Origin: Acidobacteriaceae bacterium
GTDB taxonomy: Bacteria; Acidobacteriota; Terriglobia; Terriglobales; Acidobacteriaceae
Length of the DNA stretch: 64,000 nt
Assembly: GCA_003134655.1 (NCBI GenBank)
Contig: PLBY01000145.1
Coordinates: 1 to 64,000 of the forward strand
Reading direction: 5' to 3'
Below are positions 8,882-17,732 of this stretch, one piece after another. Under the pieces are notes generated by a model. It did no database searches, was not told the origin of the DNA, and was given only the letters and a program-made list of their open reading frames with translations. Numbering within the stretch: position 1 is the first letter of the stretch; the number at the start of each line of letters is the position of its first letter. Position numbers and translations under genes: made by a program.

Positions 8882-8903
8882 CTTTCGCGCGCTGACGCGA
8901 AAG
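8882..8903. promoter_or_regulatory. 8-bp inverted repeat upstream of the transglycosylase gene
   Basis: CTTTCGCG-cgctga-CGCGAAAG, perfect arms with a six-base spacer. It lies 19-40 bases upstream of the preferred start at 8863, where an operator could sit. It has no CTAC tail and does not recur in the window, unlike the REP families. No regulator is implied by name. Confidence 0.4.
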
Positions 8904-8942
8904 GCCAACTGTTAATAGATGTAAGAAGCGCGAACTTGGGAG

Positions 8943-9010
8943 TCCTCGGGGGCTAAAGCCCGGGTTTTTTTTGACACGCCCTACGCGGCCCTCAAAGGGC
9001 CGCTCTTCCA
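8943..9010. repeat. Paired-hairpin repeat, family F9, copy 1
   Basis: GGGCT-aa-AGCCC followed by eight T, then GCGGCCCT-caa-AGGGCCGC (perfect 8-bp stem). The same order, with different stem sequences but a conserved CAA second loop, recurs at 33793-33860. The T8 tract makes the first hairpin look like a terminator on the plus strand, although both flanking genes run on the minus strand. Confidence 0.6.
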
Positions 9011-9022
9011 CATCAAGAACCC

Positions 9023-10165
9023 CTACTTGCGGAAGTTGGCGCCCATGACGGAATAGTCATCTTCCGCCAGGCTGCGTACGACTTCCTTTTGAAAGTAGTC
9101 GCCACTCGCCGCCGCGGTGTTGCCGTAGCGCTTCTGGAATGTGGAACGGCTCTTTTCAATATCTTCTTTCAGGCGATCGTAGAGATCTTTATTGCGGCGG
9201 CCTTCGGCTACCTTCGCCTGGTTGTACAGCTTGATCTCGTCCACCAGCAGGCGGGCAAAACGCTGCGCCTTGCGGTGTGTGTCGGCGTCTTCGGCGGACA
9301 TGCCGGCAAATGGATCGGCGGCTGTGGCCGGTGCGGAGGCTGCCGCACTCGCCGACGCGGCGTGAGCCGCGACTTCGACTACTTCCGCGGCCGGTTCCGG
9401 CTCGGGCGCGGCTTTCGCCGCGACATGCTTCGGAGGTGCTGCGGCAAACGGGTCGGAAAACGAACTCACAGTCTGCACGGGCGCCGCGACTGGCGGACGT
9501 TCCATGCTGGGGCCGGCATCGCTAACATCTCTTTGCGCCTGCTTGCGGAGTGAGGTGACTTCCAGCCAGGCGCTGGTGGCCATCACCAGAACCTCGAGCG
9601 AGGGCCCGTCGAGCACGCCTTCGGCTCCGCCGTCGGCATAAAGCAGTGCGGCAACTTTATCTTTCAGAACCAGGGGCAGAACCACGATCTGCTCGTTCCC
9701 AGGTCCGCCAAACTGTTTCACGAAACGCCGGTCCATCTCGGCGATGTTGGCCGGGGCGACGATGCGGTTCTGATAGGCATGGGCCGCGGGGCCGGTTGTA
9801 AGGTCGAGCGGAAAATCTTTTACGGCATCGGTGTCGCCCAGGCCGCGGCCTTGCCATCCGCTGGCCGATCCGGCTTTTACAACGAAGAGTGCGATGCGCG
9901 AACCGTAGGCGCTGCCCGCGTCGAGCAAGGCGCGCAGAATTTCTTTTTGCGTGGTACCCGCGTGAATGCTGGCGACGGCCTGCACCAAGTTGCCGTTTGC
10001 GTGACCGCCTTGAACCGGGCTTCCCGCGCCCGTTTGCGCCGGTGCCGCTGGCAGTTCGGCCAGAACGCGCTCGACCAACTCCGCCTGTAACTTTGGAAGC
10101 GTGCGGTCGAGAACCTGCGCCACCGCTCGCTCGACGATTTGCTGGAGTTCCTTGCTGTCCGCCAT
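9023..10165 (-). CDS. GAF-like domain protein with Ala/Pro-rich linker
   Basis: A 380-residue protein, probably cytoplasmic, with no signal peptide. Residues 1-45 form a helix (ELQQIVERAVAQVLDRTLPKLQAELVERVL-like). Residues 70-215 look like a degenerate GAF domain (LVQAVASIHAGTTQKEILRALLD, then VLPLVLKDKVAALLYADG, the usual GAF strand order). A low-complexity Ala/Pro/Glu linker follows (220-300) and the C-terminal 75 residues are a charged helix. This architecture is common in Acidobacteriota as a hypothetical protein. No signalling partner is encoded beside it. The ATG at 10165 lacks a good ribosome-binding site but a TATAAT lies about 80 bases upstream. Confidence 0.65.
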   Translation of the reverse strand: MADSKELQQIVERAVAQVLDRTLPKLQAELVERVLAELPAAPAQTGAGSPVQGGHANGNLVQAVASIHAGTTQKEILRALLDAGSAYGSRIALFVVKAGSASGWQGRGLGDTDAVKDFPLDLTTGPAAHAYQNRIVAPANIAEMDRRFVKQFGGPGNEQIVVLPLVLKDKVAALLYADGGAEGVLDGPSLEVLVMATSAWLEVTSLRKQAQRDVSDAGPSMERPPVAAPVQTVSSFSDPFAAAPPKHVAAKAAPEPEPAAEVVEVAAHAASASAAASAPATAADPFAGMSAEDADTHRKAQRFARLLVDEIKLYNQAKVAEGRRNKDLYDRLKEDIEKSRSTFQKRYGNTAAASGDYFQKEVVRSLAEDDYSVMGANFRK

Positions 10166-10242
10166 GCTCAGAGAACCGTTCTCAATACCCGAGTCTTCGC
10201 CTGCCACCGCGCACACCCGAAAACACACTGCCCTAAGTGCTG

Positions 10243-10271
10243 ATTATACGGCACTTGTACGGGGGCATCAG
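10243..10271 (-). promoter_or_regulatory. Candidate promoter of the GAF-like gene
   Basis: On the minus strand a perfect TATAAT (10248-10243) is preceded at 17 bases by CTGATG, a poor -35 match. Transcription would start near 10236, giving a leader of about 70 bases before the ATG at 10165. Confidence 0.45.
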
Positions 10272-10451
10272 AGTACTTCGGTACCTGTTCGTCCGCGTTA
10301 CCGGCCTTGTTTTCGATTCTATAGCAATCTTGCGCTGGGCCAAGCGCGGAGTGGGCTCCAGGATTGTTCATCTTGACACCGGGTAGGGACCGCACGACGC
10401 GTCACCCCGGACAAGGAATTCATCTATCCCTGGCCCGAACCGAACTGGCGA

Positions 10452-10481
10452 TTGGGCAAACCGCTCGTTACCAAGTAGAAT
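10452..10481 (+). promoter_or_regulatory. Candidate promoter of the sigma/anti-sigma pair
   Basis: TTGGGC (10452-10457), 18-base spacer, TAGAAT (10476-10481), about 55 bases before the start codon. It resembles a housekeeping rather than an ECF promoter; an autoregulatory ECF promoter was not recognised. Confidence 0.35.
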
Positions 10482-10535
10482 AGTGGTTCGATTTTCACGG
10501 TTTTGATTTCCGGAAAATACTGCATCGATCAGCGA

Positions 10536-11222
10536 ATGGGAGCCATCCAAAACAAAGTAGTAGGACCAGTTAGCGAAGAGTTGACCCTCGTCCAAGCGGC
10601 CAAGCGAGGGGACGACTCGGCGTTTGAAGAGTTGGTCCGCCGTTACGACCGCAACGTTTTTCGGATCGCGCAGCACATTACGCAGAACCGCGAAGACGCG
10701 GAAGACGTGGTGCAGGAAGCGTTCCTGAAAGCCTACGGCAACCTGAAACAGTTTCAGGAGCAGTCGAAGTTTTATACGTGGTTGGTCCGGATTGCGGTCA
10801 ACGAAGCGCTGATGAAGTTGCGCCGGCGCAAGCCGGAGCGCACGGTTTCGTTAGACGAAGACATTAAGACGGAAGACGACTCCCTGCCTCGCGAGATTGC
10901 GGACTGGAGCCCGAATCCGGAGCAGCAATACACGCAAGCGGAATTGCGCGAGATTTTGAGTAAGACCATCCAGGGACTGCCCCCCGGCTTCCGGACGGTG
11001 TTTGTGCTGAGGGACGTCGAAGGACTTTCGACGGAAGAAACCGCGGCCGCGCTCGAGTTGAGCGTACCCGCGGTGAAGTCGCGGCTACTGCGGGCTCGCT
11101 TGCAGCTTCGGGAGCGGCTGGGACGATACTTCCAGCGAAGAGAGAGTGGCAATGGCAAGGATGGCACTAAGAGCGGTGAAGTTAAAACGGGTGATGCTCC
11201 AAATGGAGATGGCAACCAGTGA
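10536..11222 (+). CDS. ECF-type RNA polymerase sigma factor
   Basis: A 228-residue sigma-70 family protein of the ECF (sigma-E-like) group. Region 2 spans about residues 18-85 (AAKRGDDSAFEELVRRY, then the -10 recognition helix REDAEDVVQEAFLKAY). Region 4 covers about 145-200 (GLPPGFRTVFVLRDVEGL, then the helix-turn-helix STEETAAALELSVPAVKSRL). A hydrophilic 25-residue tail (GNGKDGTKSGE..) follows. ATG 10536 is preferred over TTG 10503. The stop overlaps the GTG of the anti-sigma gene (GTGA), which ties the amounts of the two proteins together. It probably answers an envelope or oxidative stress; the signal is unknown. Confidence 0.92.
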   Translation: MGAIQNKVVGPVSEELTLVQAAKRGDDSAFEELVRRYDRNVFRIAQHITQNREDAEDVVQEAFLKAYGNLKQFQEQSKFYTWLVRIAVNEALMKLRRRKPERTVSLDEDIKTEDDSLPREIADWSPNPEQQYTQAELREILSKTIQGLPPGFRTVFVLRDVEGLSTEETAAALELSVPAVKSRLLRARLQLRERLGRYFQRRESGNGKDGTKSGEVKTGDAPNGDGNQ

Positions 11223-11476
11223 AATGCTCTGAATTTTTGACCGAGCTGACCAATTATTTGGACGGCGTCCTCGACGAAAAAACCAAAGCTGAGTTGGAAA
11301 ACCATCTTTCCTGGTGCCACAACTGCTATGTCGTCTGCGACACAACCAAGAAGACCATTGAGATCTACCGCGACTCCCAACTCTACGAGTTGCCCGACGA
11401 TCTCCGCAGCCGCCTGCGATCGGCCATCATGACCAAGTGCCAGCAGCAGAAAAAGCGCGGCCCACAGAGCGTATAA
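11219..11476 (+). CDS. Zinc-finger anti-sigma factor (ZAS type, soluble)
   Basis: An 85-residue protein with a zf-HC2 motif, His29-x3-Cys33-x2-Cys36 (ENHLSWCHNC), which in the family binds zinc and clamps the sigma factor. There is no membrane segment, so it is a cytoplasmic anti-sigma; thiol oxidation releasing zinc is the usual trigger in this class, but that is inference here. The GTG start overlaps the sigma stop codon by four bases. The C-terminal 30 residues are basic. Confidence 0.88.
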   Translation: MKCSEFLTELTNYLDGVLDEKTKAELENHLSWCHNCYVVCDTTKKTIEIYRDSQLYELPDDLRSRLRSAIMTKCQQQKKRGPQSV

Positions 11477-11701
11477 AGACTGTGTGAAACGTTTTTCCCC
11501 CTCCTGTAACTATATCTAGGGAAATGGCTTCGGGCTTTTTTCCGCCCGGGGGATGGTTCTTTTACGAAATCCTCAACCCTTTTGGCAATCAGTGAATCTA
11601 AGTATTTGAGTGAAAGCGTTCCACAGACACCGTGGAGGGGGCGCGCACTCTCAGCACAACCCAGGGACTCGGCATACAGCTCAGGTATGGAAGGTGGGGT
11701 C

Positions 11702-11935
11702 ATGATTGCAAAATTGATCGATGCAGTGTTTGGATGCAGACACAATCACTACAGCTTTCCCGTAACCATCCGTGGCGCGAAACGGCGCCCGCAGGCCGCA
11801 GCTTTGACGGGAACTTATGTCGCTTGTCTCGATTGTGGCAGAGAATTTCCTTATGACTGGCAAGAGATGAAAGTCATCACTTCGCCCGAGCGTCATCGCG
11901 AGTATCTGGCCGCGTTGGCAAAGCACGCCGCTTAA
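11702..11935 (+). CDS. Small zinc-ribbon-like protein
   Basis: A 77-residue cytoplasmic protein. The pattern is Cys-x-His near residue 12 (FGCRHNHYSFP) and a second knuckle CLDCGREFPYDW at about 42-53, together resembling a zinc ribbon. A basic loop (RGAKRRPQ) lies between. The start at 11702 has GGAAGGTGGGG just upstream; a longer frame from 11582 is open but lacks such a site. It probably belongs to a family of short acidobacterial proteins without assigned function. It is followed by two hairpins. Confidence 0.7.
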   Translation: MIAKLIDAVFGCRHNHYSFPVTIRGAKRRPQAAALTGTYVACLDCGREFPYDWQEMKVITSPERHREYLAALAKHAA

Positions 11936-11986
11936 GGCGCGAGGCTGATAACTGGAACGGCATGAGGGCGAGTCTTCCCCTCCCCG

Positions 11987-12022
11987 GAGCCGCAGGCGAA
12001 CCGCTTGCGGCTCGTCGCTTTT
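11987..12022 (+). terminator. Intrinsic terminator-like hairpin
   Basis: GAGCCGCAGGC-gaacc-GCTTGCGGCTC-type stem with one G-U pair, followed by a short CTTTTC tract. It serves the small gene ending at 11935. Confidence 0.55.
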
Positions 12023-12035
12023 CTGGTCTCAAATG

Positions 12036-12073
12036 AAAAACTGCCCCGCGGCAAGGCGGGGCAGTTTGTTTTT
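12036..12073. terminator. Bidirectional intrinsic terminator (gltA end)
   Basis: AAAAACTGCCCCGC...GCGGGGCAGTTTGTTTTT. The stem pairs AACTGCCCCGC with GCGGGGCAGTT, with A and T tracts on both sides, so it can stop transcription in both directions between the convergent small gene and gltA. Confidence 0.8.
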
Positions 12074-12092
12074 CAGACCTCGACAGGGACCA

Positions 12093-13415
12093 TCAGTGCG
12101 CGGGGTAGTCGGCCGGAATCGGCACGGGAACCCGCTTGTCGAGGGGCGTGAATTCCCGCTCGCCGGGTCCGGTGTAAACCTGGCGCGGACGCGCGATCTT
12201 CTGCTCGGGGTCGGTGATGAGTTCCTGCCACTGCGCCAGCCATCCCGCGGTGCGCGGAATCGCAAACAGCACAGTGAACATTTCGGGGCGGAAGCCCATC
12301 GCCTGATACATGATCCCAGAATAGAAGTCGACGTTGGGATACAGTTTGCGCTTCACGAAATAGTCGTCTTCCAGGGCGATGCGCTCCAGTTCCAGCGCGA
12401 TGTCGAGTTTGGGACTGCGTCCGGTAACCTGGAAAACCTGCTCGGCGCTCCAGCGGATGATTTTCGCCCGCGGATCATAGTTCTTGTAGATGCGGTGCCC
12501 GAAGCCCATCAGCTTGATCTGGCCTTCCTTGACCCGCTTGATGTAGGCCGGAACGTGATCTTTCGAGCCGATCTCGTCGAGCATCTTCAGAACTTCTTCG
12601 TTGGCACCGCCGTGCAGAGGTCCGGCCAGAGCCGAGGCCGCCGACGCAACCGACAGATATGGATCCGCCTGCGAACTGCTCACCGAACGCATGGCGTTGG
12701 TGCTGCAGTTCTGCTCGTGGTCGGCGTGCAGAATAAAGAGAATGTCGAGCGCGCGCGCAATCGCTGGATTGGCCACGTATTTCGGCTCGACCATCTTCCA
12801 CAACATGTTCATGAAATTTTCCGTGTAGCTGAGATCGTTGTCGGGATACACGTAGGGGAACCCGACATTGTGCCGGTACGACATGGCCGCGATGGACGGC
12901 ACTTTGCCGATGAGGCGTTGGATCTGGTGCATGCGGTTGGCGGGATCGTGCACGTGCTTGGCGTCGGGATACACGCTGGACAGGGCCGCAATCGTGCTCA
13001 CAAACATAGCCATGGGATGCGAGGAGTAACGGAAACCCTCCATGAACTTCTTGGTGGTTTCGTGCAGCATGGTGTGATGGGTGATGTCGTGGACCCAGGT
13101 ATGCAGTTCTTTCTCGGTGGGGAGTTCGCCGAACAGCAACAGGTAGGCGACTTCGAGGAAGGTGCAGCGCTCGGCGAGAACCTCAATAGGATATCCGCGA
13201 TAGCGTAGGATTCCCTTATCTCCGTCAATGAAGGTGATGTTGCTTCGGCACGACGCAGTGTTCATGAACGCCGGGTCGTAAGTCATCAGACCGAAATCGT
13301 CGGAGGCCGTTTTGATCTGGCGCAAATCCATGGCCCGGATGGTGCCGTTGTCGACCGGGACGGTGTAGGTCTTGTTGGTGCGATTGTCGGTGATGGTGAG
13401 TGTGTTCTCTGCCAT
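12093..13415 (-). CDS. gltA: Citrate synthase (type II)
   Basis: A 440-residue enzyme that condenses oxaloacetate with acetyl-CoA, the entry step of the TCA cycle. The catalytic triad is clear: His268 (GPLHGGANEE), His307 (GFGHRIY) and Asp363 (YPNVDFYSG). The oxaloacetate-binding HADHEQN block (230-236) is also intact. The longer N-terminal domain (residues 1-60) marks the hexameric, NADH-sensitive Gram-negative type. It is monocistronic, with a terminator directly downstream and a CRP/FNR-type palindrome 73-90 bases upstream of the ATG. Confidence 0.97.
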   Translation of the reverse strand: MAENTLTITDNRTNKTYTVPVDNGTIRAMDLRQIKTASDDFGLMTYDPAFMNTASCRSNITFIDGDKGILRYRGYPIEVLAERCTFLEVAYLLLFGELPTEKELHTWVHDITHHTMLHETTKKFMEGFRYSSHPMAMFVSTIAALSSVYPDAKHVHDPANRMHQIQRLIGKVPSIAAMSYRHNVGFPYVYPDNDLSYTENFMNMLWKMVEPKYVANPAIARALDILFILHADHEQNCSTNAMRSVSSSQADPYLSVASAASALAGPLHGGANEEVLKMLDEIGSKDHVPAYIKRVKEGQIKLMGFGHRIYKNYDPRAKIIRWSAEQVFQVTGRSPKLDIALELERIALEDDYFVKRKLYPNVDFYSGIMYQAMGFRPEMFTVLFAIPRTAGWLAQWQELITDPEQKIARPRQVYTGPGEREFTPLDKRVPVPIPADYPAH

Positions 13416-13487
13416 GGAAATAGTCCGCCTTATCCGCGTGTTCTGAAATCGGGCATTACCGAGCCTAAGTCCGTTCCCCAGTCCGAT

Positions 13488-13505
13488 CTGTGATTAGAAT
13501 CACAG
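13488..13505. promoter_or_regulatory. CRP/FNR-family operator upstream of gltA
   Basis: CTGTGATTAGAATCACAG matches TGTGA-N6-TCACA with perfect symmetry. It differs by one core base from the site at 47797. Its position upstream of gltA suits an activator or repressor of the CRP/FNR family; which member cannot be told from sequence. Confidence 0.65.
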
Positions 13506-13625
13506 CCACTTGTGACACAGGACAAAAATAATTCTATTCCAAATCGCGCTCGGGCGTGGTTAGGACGTTTGGTTCAACATGTTGTCCGGCCGTTCAACCG
13601 GGCGCCAAGCGGGACTCTTCCCGCC

Positions 13626-16421
13626 TCAAGGGGTCGCTGCGGGCTTGAAGGCGTAGTAGCCCTGGCGCGCCTGTACGGTGAGCTTTTCGGGACCGTTCAA
13701 AGTCACTTTCAGCTTGTGGAACTTGCCGTCGAGTTTCTGGGGCGAGAATCCGAGGACGTAAATGTACTCCGGCGTATCGGCAGTGCGGCGGAAACCCTCG
13801 TCGAGATCGTTGCTGTTGTGGAAGAACGTCCCGCCGGTGCTGTAGGCCAAGTTCGCCAGCACATCACTGCGTTCGAGGGCCTCTTCCCTGTCGAGCCGGG
13901 TCCTCTCCACTGGATCAGCTGGATGACTGGCGTTTGGCGCCGGGACTGGAGTGGACAGGCCACGCACGTCCAGGGTGTTAACGATGATGTCGGAGCGCAA
14001 AGCTCGGTCGATCAGTTCCGCGATGGACTGGCGTGAATCGACAGTTTGCGTCAAGAATCCGGGAGAGACCAGAACGATGCTGCGGCTGCCCGGAGTAGCC
14101 GCAGTTCTCTGGACGACCTCCCGCAAGACGCCGAGCGTGCTTTGAAGTTGGGCACTATTGGCGGTCAGTACTTCAACGGCTTTTTGCTTGGCCAGATGCT
14201 CAGCCTGCCGGTAGTCTTTCACGCCGCCATAGGCGCAGTTATCCGCATCCTGGGTGGCCAGGAAGAGAGTTTCCAGATCATTCTGATTCACGATCAAATC
14301 CGCCATATACGGTGTCATGGGCGGGCAGTCGATACCGGACGCAAAGGGATGGGGCCTGAGGCTCTTCAGAGCATCCTGCAGTTTCTGACGGTCGGCCGTG
14401 AAGTCGAGTCCGCTTTGTCCCGACGTTGTGAAAATCGCGGCGCGATCTTCGGGATGCAGGGCGGCCAGGTGCCGTGCGGCCGCGGCGCTGGCGCTCGACA
14501 GATCAGCGAATGTCGCGTGGATGTCATCGAAGACATAAGCCACATCGCGCCCGGCGGCTGCCGGAGTATTGTTAGGGCTCAGGACCGCGCCGGCAGAAAG
14601 CGTCGGAGACTGATTCTCAGTACGGGCGGCGGTCGAAGCTTTCTCCGCGGAGAAACTAGAGATCACCTGGGGCTTGCCGTTATCGAAGAGCTGGAAATCT
14701 TCCTTCTTGAGACTTCCCACAGCACGGCCCTTTGCGTCGCGCAACACCACGCCAACCTGCACCAATTTCACGCGCACTCTCAGGGTGGTCAGGCCCTCCT
14801 TCGTCGCGGGAGGTGTGACCTCCTGTACGCTGACTCGGAGTTTTTCGCTGGCTTCGAGCGCTTCCTGATTCTTCTGGCGAGTCTGTTCCAGCGCGGCCAT
14901 TCTTTGTCGTACCGCTTCTGCGAAGGCGTTCAGGTCCTGCGCCTGCTCGGCCTGCAGGCGGGCCGCGTCCTCCTGCACCGCCTGCTCGCGGAGAATGGCA
15001 TAGATTTGAGTGTTTTCTTCCAATTGGCGTTGCAGTTCCTCGGGATTCGCGGTTCCACCAGCAGGGGCTCCCGCTGTGAGACTCGCTGGGGCTTCGAGCA
15101 GCATGCGGGTCTTGGCCCGGAACTTGTGGCAGTTTCGGAACTGCAGCACGTTACGCCTCAACTCTTCCCCTTGCTGTCGGGTCGCGATGGATGCCGCCAC
15201 GGGCAGCGCGAAGGATGAACCGTCGGCGAACGCAACGTTCTCATAGTCCGTCTGGAGATCGGCGCTTTGCGTGGGAAAATCTTTCGGGATATCCGTTGCG
15301 ACCGAGCGAAACCGGAGCAGGTCGCCGGTCTTCTGGTCGACCCAGAGTTCTCCTCCGTAGGGCGGCGCAATGACCCGATCTGCGGTGCGTAGCCGCCACA
15401 AGGGATCATTCTGCTTCGCGATCTGGTAGGTGAATACCCAAGCCGTATGGCCATTCAGGTTGTTCACACCAGAAAACTCGAATACCGCCTGATTGCGCAA
15501 ATCGAAGATGGCACGCAGATTACTGCCGAATTCTCCGGTGGACCACTGGCCCGGCGAATCGGTGATCGCGCTCGGAGCGGTCTTGCCGTTCAATTTGATT
15601 TCGGTATAAGACTCGTTCCCGTCTTCGTACCGGACCAGCGCCGTGATCAGATCGCGGGGCACCTTGCTGTCGCCGCGATACCGGGAAGTCTGCTGGTCAC
15701 AGATGAAATTGGGCATTCTTTGCGGCAGGCTCATCGCGTACTGACATATCCCGCGCAAGGCGTCAGAGTGAGGAACGTCGGTGGGCAGCCACTTGCAGAA
15801 GTCGGTCCCGATCATCGCGACGTCGATCTTCGCGGCAGGCTTCTGGGCGGCGGTCGTGTCCTGAGGAGCGAACTCGCGGTGCGGAACGTTTCCACCCGTT
15901 TTCAGCTCCGCGAACACGGTAACCGCCAGTTGCGTCATTGTGTCCATTACTGCGTCCCTGACGGAGGAGGCGTCGTCCACCCTCGCCGAGCCGATCGCGA
16001 ATTCCGCGCCATCCACCGTTTGATCGAGCTCATAGCTTAGTTTCGCAGTAACCGCTGGAACGCTGTCGAGGTTCCCTGTGGTGACGTTCGGCACCATCTT
16101 TTCCGACGTCAGCAGATCGGTCAGGTGGCTGAAGAGGACAAATTGACAGTTCTTCTCTCTGGCTTCGGCGAGGGCGATTTTTCCCTGCGACGCTTCGAGC
16201 GCGACTGCATGCACTCGCAGCTTCAGCTTCTTGTCGGGCTTCTGCTGGTTGAGCGCCTTCACCAGACGGTCGCGGGCTTCTGTAACCGAGATCTTCTCGG
16301 TGCCGCTGCGCAGGACCGCGACGCCGATGCGGACCGCATCTTTGTCCTGGGCGAACGCGGGAAGGCAGAAGAGAACCAGAAGAAGAGGAGGAAGCAACGT
16401 TCGGGGAAAAAGGCCGCGCAT
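13626..16421 (-). CDS. Secreted VWFA-related protein (acidobacterial type)
   Basis: A 931-residue exported protein. The signal peptide (LLPPLLLVLFCLPAFA) is cut near residue 24. Residues 30-450 hold a region of unknown fold with beta-rich segments; about 460-540 is a predicted coiled coil rich in Gln/Glu (ELQRQLEENTQ). A VWFA-related domain of the acidobacterial family covers about 544-925: it opens VKLVQVGVVLRDAKG, has KEDFQLFDNGKPQ, and its metal-site position reads VFDDIHATF (Asp632-Asp633) rather than the classical DxSxS. The end LTVQARQGYYAF is typical of the family. A role in surface adhesion or matrix sensing is possible but unproven. Confidence 0.85.
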   Translation of the reverse strand: MRGLFPRTLLPPLLLVLFCLPAFAQDKDAVRIGVAVLRSGTEKISVTEARDRLVKALNQQKPDKKLKLRVHAVALEASQGKIALAEAREKNCQFVLFSHLTDLLTSEKMVPNVTTGNLDSVPAVTAKLSYELDQTVDGAEFAIGSARVDDASSVRDAVMDTMTQLAVTVFAELKTGGNVPHREFAPQDTTAAQKPAAKIDVAMIGTDFCKWLPTDVPHSDALRGICQYAMSLPQRMPNFICDQQTSRYRGDSKVPRDLITALVRYEDGNESYTEIKLNGKTAPSAITDSPGQWSTGEFGSNLRAIFDLRNQAVFEFSGVNNLNGHTAWVFTYQIAKQNDPLWRLRTADRVIAPPYGGELWVDQKTGDLLRFRSVATDIPKDFPTQSADLQTDYENVAFADGSSFALPVAASIATRQQGEELRRNVLQFRNCHKFRAKTRMLLEAPASLTAGAPAGGTANPEELQRQLEENTQIYAILREQAVQEDAARLQAEQAQDLNAFAEAVRQRMAALEQTRQKNQEALEASEKLRVSVQEVTPPATKEGLTTLRVRVKLVQVGVVLRDAKGRAVGSLKKEDFQLFDNGKPQVISSFSAEKASTAARTENQSPTLSAGAVLSPNNTPAAAGRDVAYVFDDIHATFADLSSASAAAARHLAALHPEDRAAIFTTSGQSGLDFTADRQKLQDALKSLRPHPFASGIDCPPMTPYMADLIVNQNDLETLFLATQDADNCAYGGVKDYRQAEHLAKQKAVEVLTANSAQLQSTLGVLREVVQRTAATPGSRSIVLVSPGFLTQTVDSRQSIAELIDRALRSDIIVNTLDVRGLSTPVPAPNASHPADPVERTRLDREEALERSDVLANLAYSTGGTFFHNSNDLDEGFRRTADTPEYIYVLGFSPQKLDGKFHKLKVTLNGPEKLTVQARQGYYAFKPAATP

Positions 16422-16510
16422 GGCTTAACTGCCCGTTCAGCAGCGTCTGGACGAGACAATCATACAGTGGCCGACTCCGGAGATTAGTTCGATGTTCCGG
16501 GCAAACAAAA

Positions 16511-16580
16511 CCGGCGGCCGCAGCCGCCGGTGGAAGGCAAAATCAAAACCTGACAGCCGAAGACGGCTGTCTCTACATGT
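16511..16580. repeat. Two adjacent palindromes, second of family F3
   Basis: CCGGCGGC-cgca-GCCGCCGG, then GACAGCCG-aaga-CGGCTGTC followed by TCTACATGTTA. The second matches copies at 31842 and 54016. CTAC after the stem equals GTAG before it on the minus strand. They lie just beyond the stop of the M48 gene and may end its transcript. Confidence 0.65.
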
Positions 16581-17683
16581 TAGTTCGAAGAGTCGTCGCG
16601 GCGCTTCAACGTCGGCCGATCATCGTCGCTCTTGGTGTCGCCAGTGTTGTCCGTAGGGTTCGAAGTCCGCCGCAGACTCGGCTTGTTCGAATCTTTCTCG
16701 TCGAGCACTTTGTGCTTGTTCTCGATCGCCGCCAGCCGCGCCTTGACCCCGTCAAATTCCGAGGTGGTTACAACATACTGCTGTTTGGCGGGAAGGATCT
16801 TGCGGATCTCATCCTGCGATTTCTCGATCCGGTCCGGAGTCTGCGGGTGGGTATCGAAGGCTTTCGACAGCGTGCCGGGTTTCTTCTTCTCCATCGCCTG
16901 AATCTTTTCGAAGAACGAAACGAAAGCCGAAGGATCGTATCCTGCGCGGTACATGTATTCGATGCCCAGGTAATCGGCCTCAGCCTCAAAGCCGCGCGAA
17001 AAGTGCAGGAACGTCAGCGGAATGCCGAGGCCCATGCCCTCATAAATTCCGTAGCCGAGCGCGCCACCCATAAAGATAGCCGGGAGCGAAGCCATCTGCA
17101 GCAGGTTGAGTCGCGTCATTTCGCGCCCGTAGTGGCAGGCGGCTACGTGGGCGATCTCGTGCGCCATCACGCCGGCCATTTCGGCTTCTTCATCGGCCGC
17201 GAGGATCAGGCCGGAATTCACATAGAAAAATCCGCCAGGCAGAGCCATGGCGTTGACCACGTCGGAGTCGATGACCTTGATGGTGAACGGAACCTGCGCG
17301 TCGGAATTACGCACCAGGTTCTGCCCGACCCGGTTCACGTATTCAGTGATCACGGGATCATTGACCAGCTTGATCTGCGCTTCGATCTGCTGGGCGTACT
17401 GCCGCCCGCGAGCGACCTGGCCTTCCACGGTGTACCAGTTGCCCACGCCGCGCCCGCAGCCTACGTTGCGGTTCCCTACGGCATCGACGTCGGTCTTGCC
17501 GCCGTCATGCTTAATTTGGCTGTCATCTTGGGTGGGCAGCGCTGCAGGCGCCTGTTTAGGGGCATTCTGCACGTCGCCGGATTTCGGCTGATCCTTGTCT
17601 TGATCTGAAACTTGGGCAAACGTCCAGGGTCCCACACTGAACGCCGCTACTGCCGCCGCAATTGCCAGCCATCTGAGCTTCAT
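16580..17683 (-). CDS. Exported M48-family zinc metalloprotease with C-terminal tail
   Basis: A 367-residue periplasmic protease. A signal peptide covers residues 1-23 (LAIAAAVAAFSVGPWTFA). The catalytic HEIAH lies at 175-179, with the third zinc ligand Glu233 in RGFEAEADYLG; the fold matches BepA/Oma1-like M48B/C enzymes that trim misfolded outer-membrane proteins. The sequence THPQTPDRIEKSQDEI after the domain is typical of this branch. The last 70 residues are charged and low complexity. AAGGAG lies 8 bases before the ATG and a TATAAT about 20 bases upstream. Confidence 0.9.
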   Translation of the reverse strand: MKLRWLAIAAAVAAFSVGPWTFAQVSDQDKDQPKSGDVQNAPKQAPAALPTQDDSQIKHDGGKTDVDAVGNRNVGCGRGVGNWYTVEGQVARGRQYAQQIEAQIKLVNDPVITEYVNRVGQNLVRNSDAQVPFTIKVIDSDVVNAMALPGGFFYVNSGLILAADEEAEMAGVMAHEIAHVAACHYGREMTRLNLLQMASLPAIFMGGALGYGIYEGMGLGIPLTFLHFSRGFEAEADYLGIEYMYRAGYDPSAFVSFFEKIQAMEKKKPGTLSKAFDTHPQTPDRIEKSQDEIRKILPAKQQYVVTTSEFDGVKARLAAIENKHKVLDEKDSNKPSLRRTSNPTDNTGDTKSDDDRPTLKRRDDSSN

Positions 17684-17703
17684 AGGGGTACTCCTTGAGC
17701 TTG

Positions 17704-17731
17704 ATTATACGCCCGGTCGGGAAGACACCAA
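17704..17731 (-). promoter_or_regulatory. Promoter of the M48 protease gene
   Basis: Perfect TATAAT on the minus strand (17709-17704), preceded at 16 bases by TTGGTG. Transcription would begin about 15 bases before the ATG, just upstream of the AAGGAG site. Confidence 0.5.
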
Positions 17732-17732
17732 G

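Larger units (their letters stand above)
10166..10535. other. Divergent promoter region between the GAF-like and sigma-factor genes
   Basis: A 370-base spacer with no credible gene. It holds a probable minus-strand promoter (10243-10271) and a weaker plus-strand candidate (10452-10481). A lone TTGACA at 10373 has no matching -10 box. Confidence 0.5.

Noticed and set aside
12033-13208. 391-residue plus-strand ORF opposite gltA
   Set aside because: Antisense shadow; citrate synthase on the other strand has all catalytic residues.
14046-15218. 390-residue plus-strand ORF opposite the VWFA-type gene
   Set aside because: Shadow frame without protein-like features.
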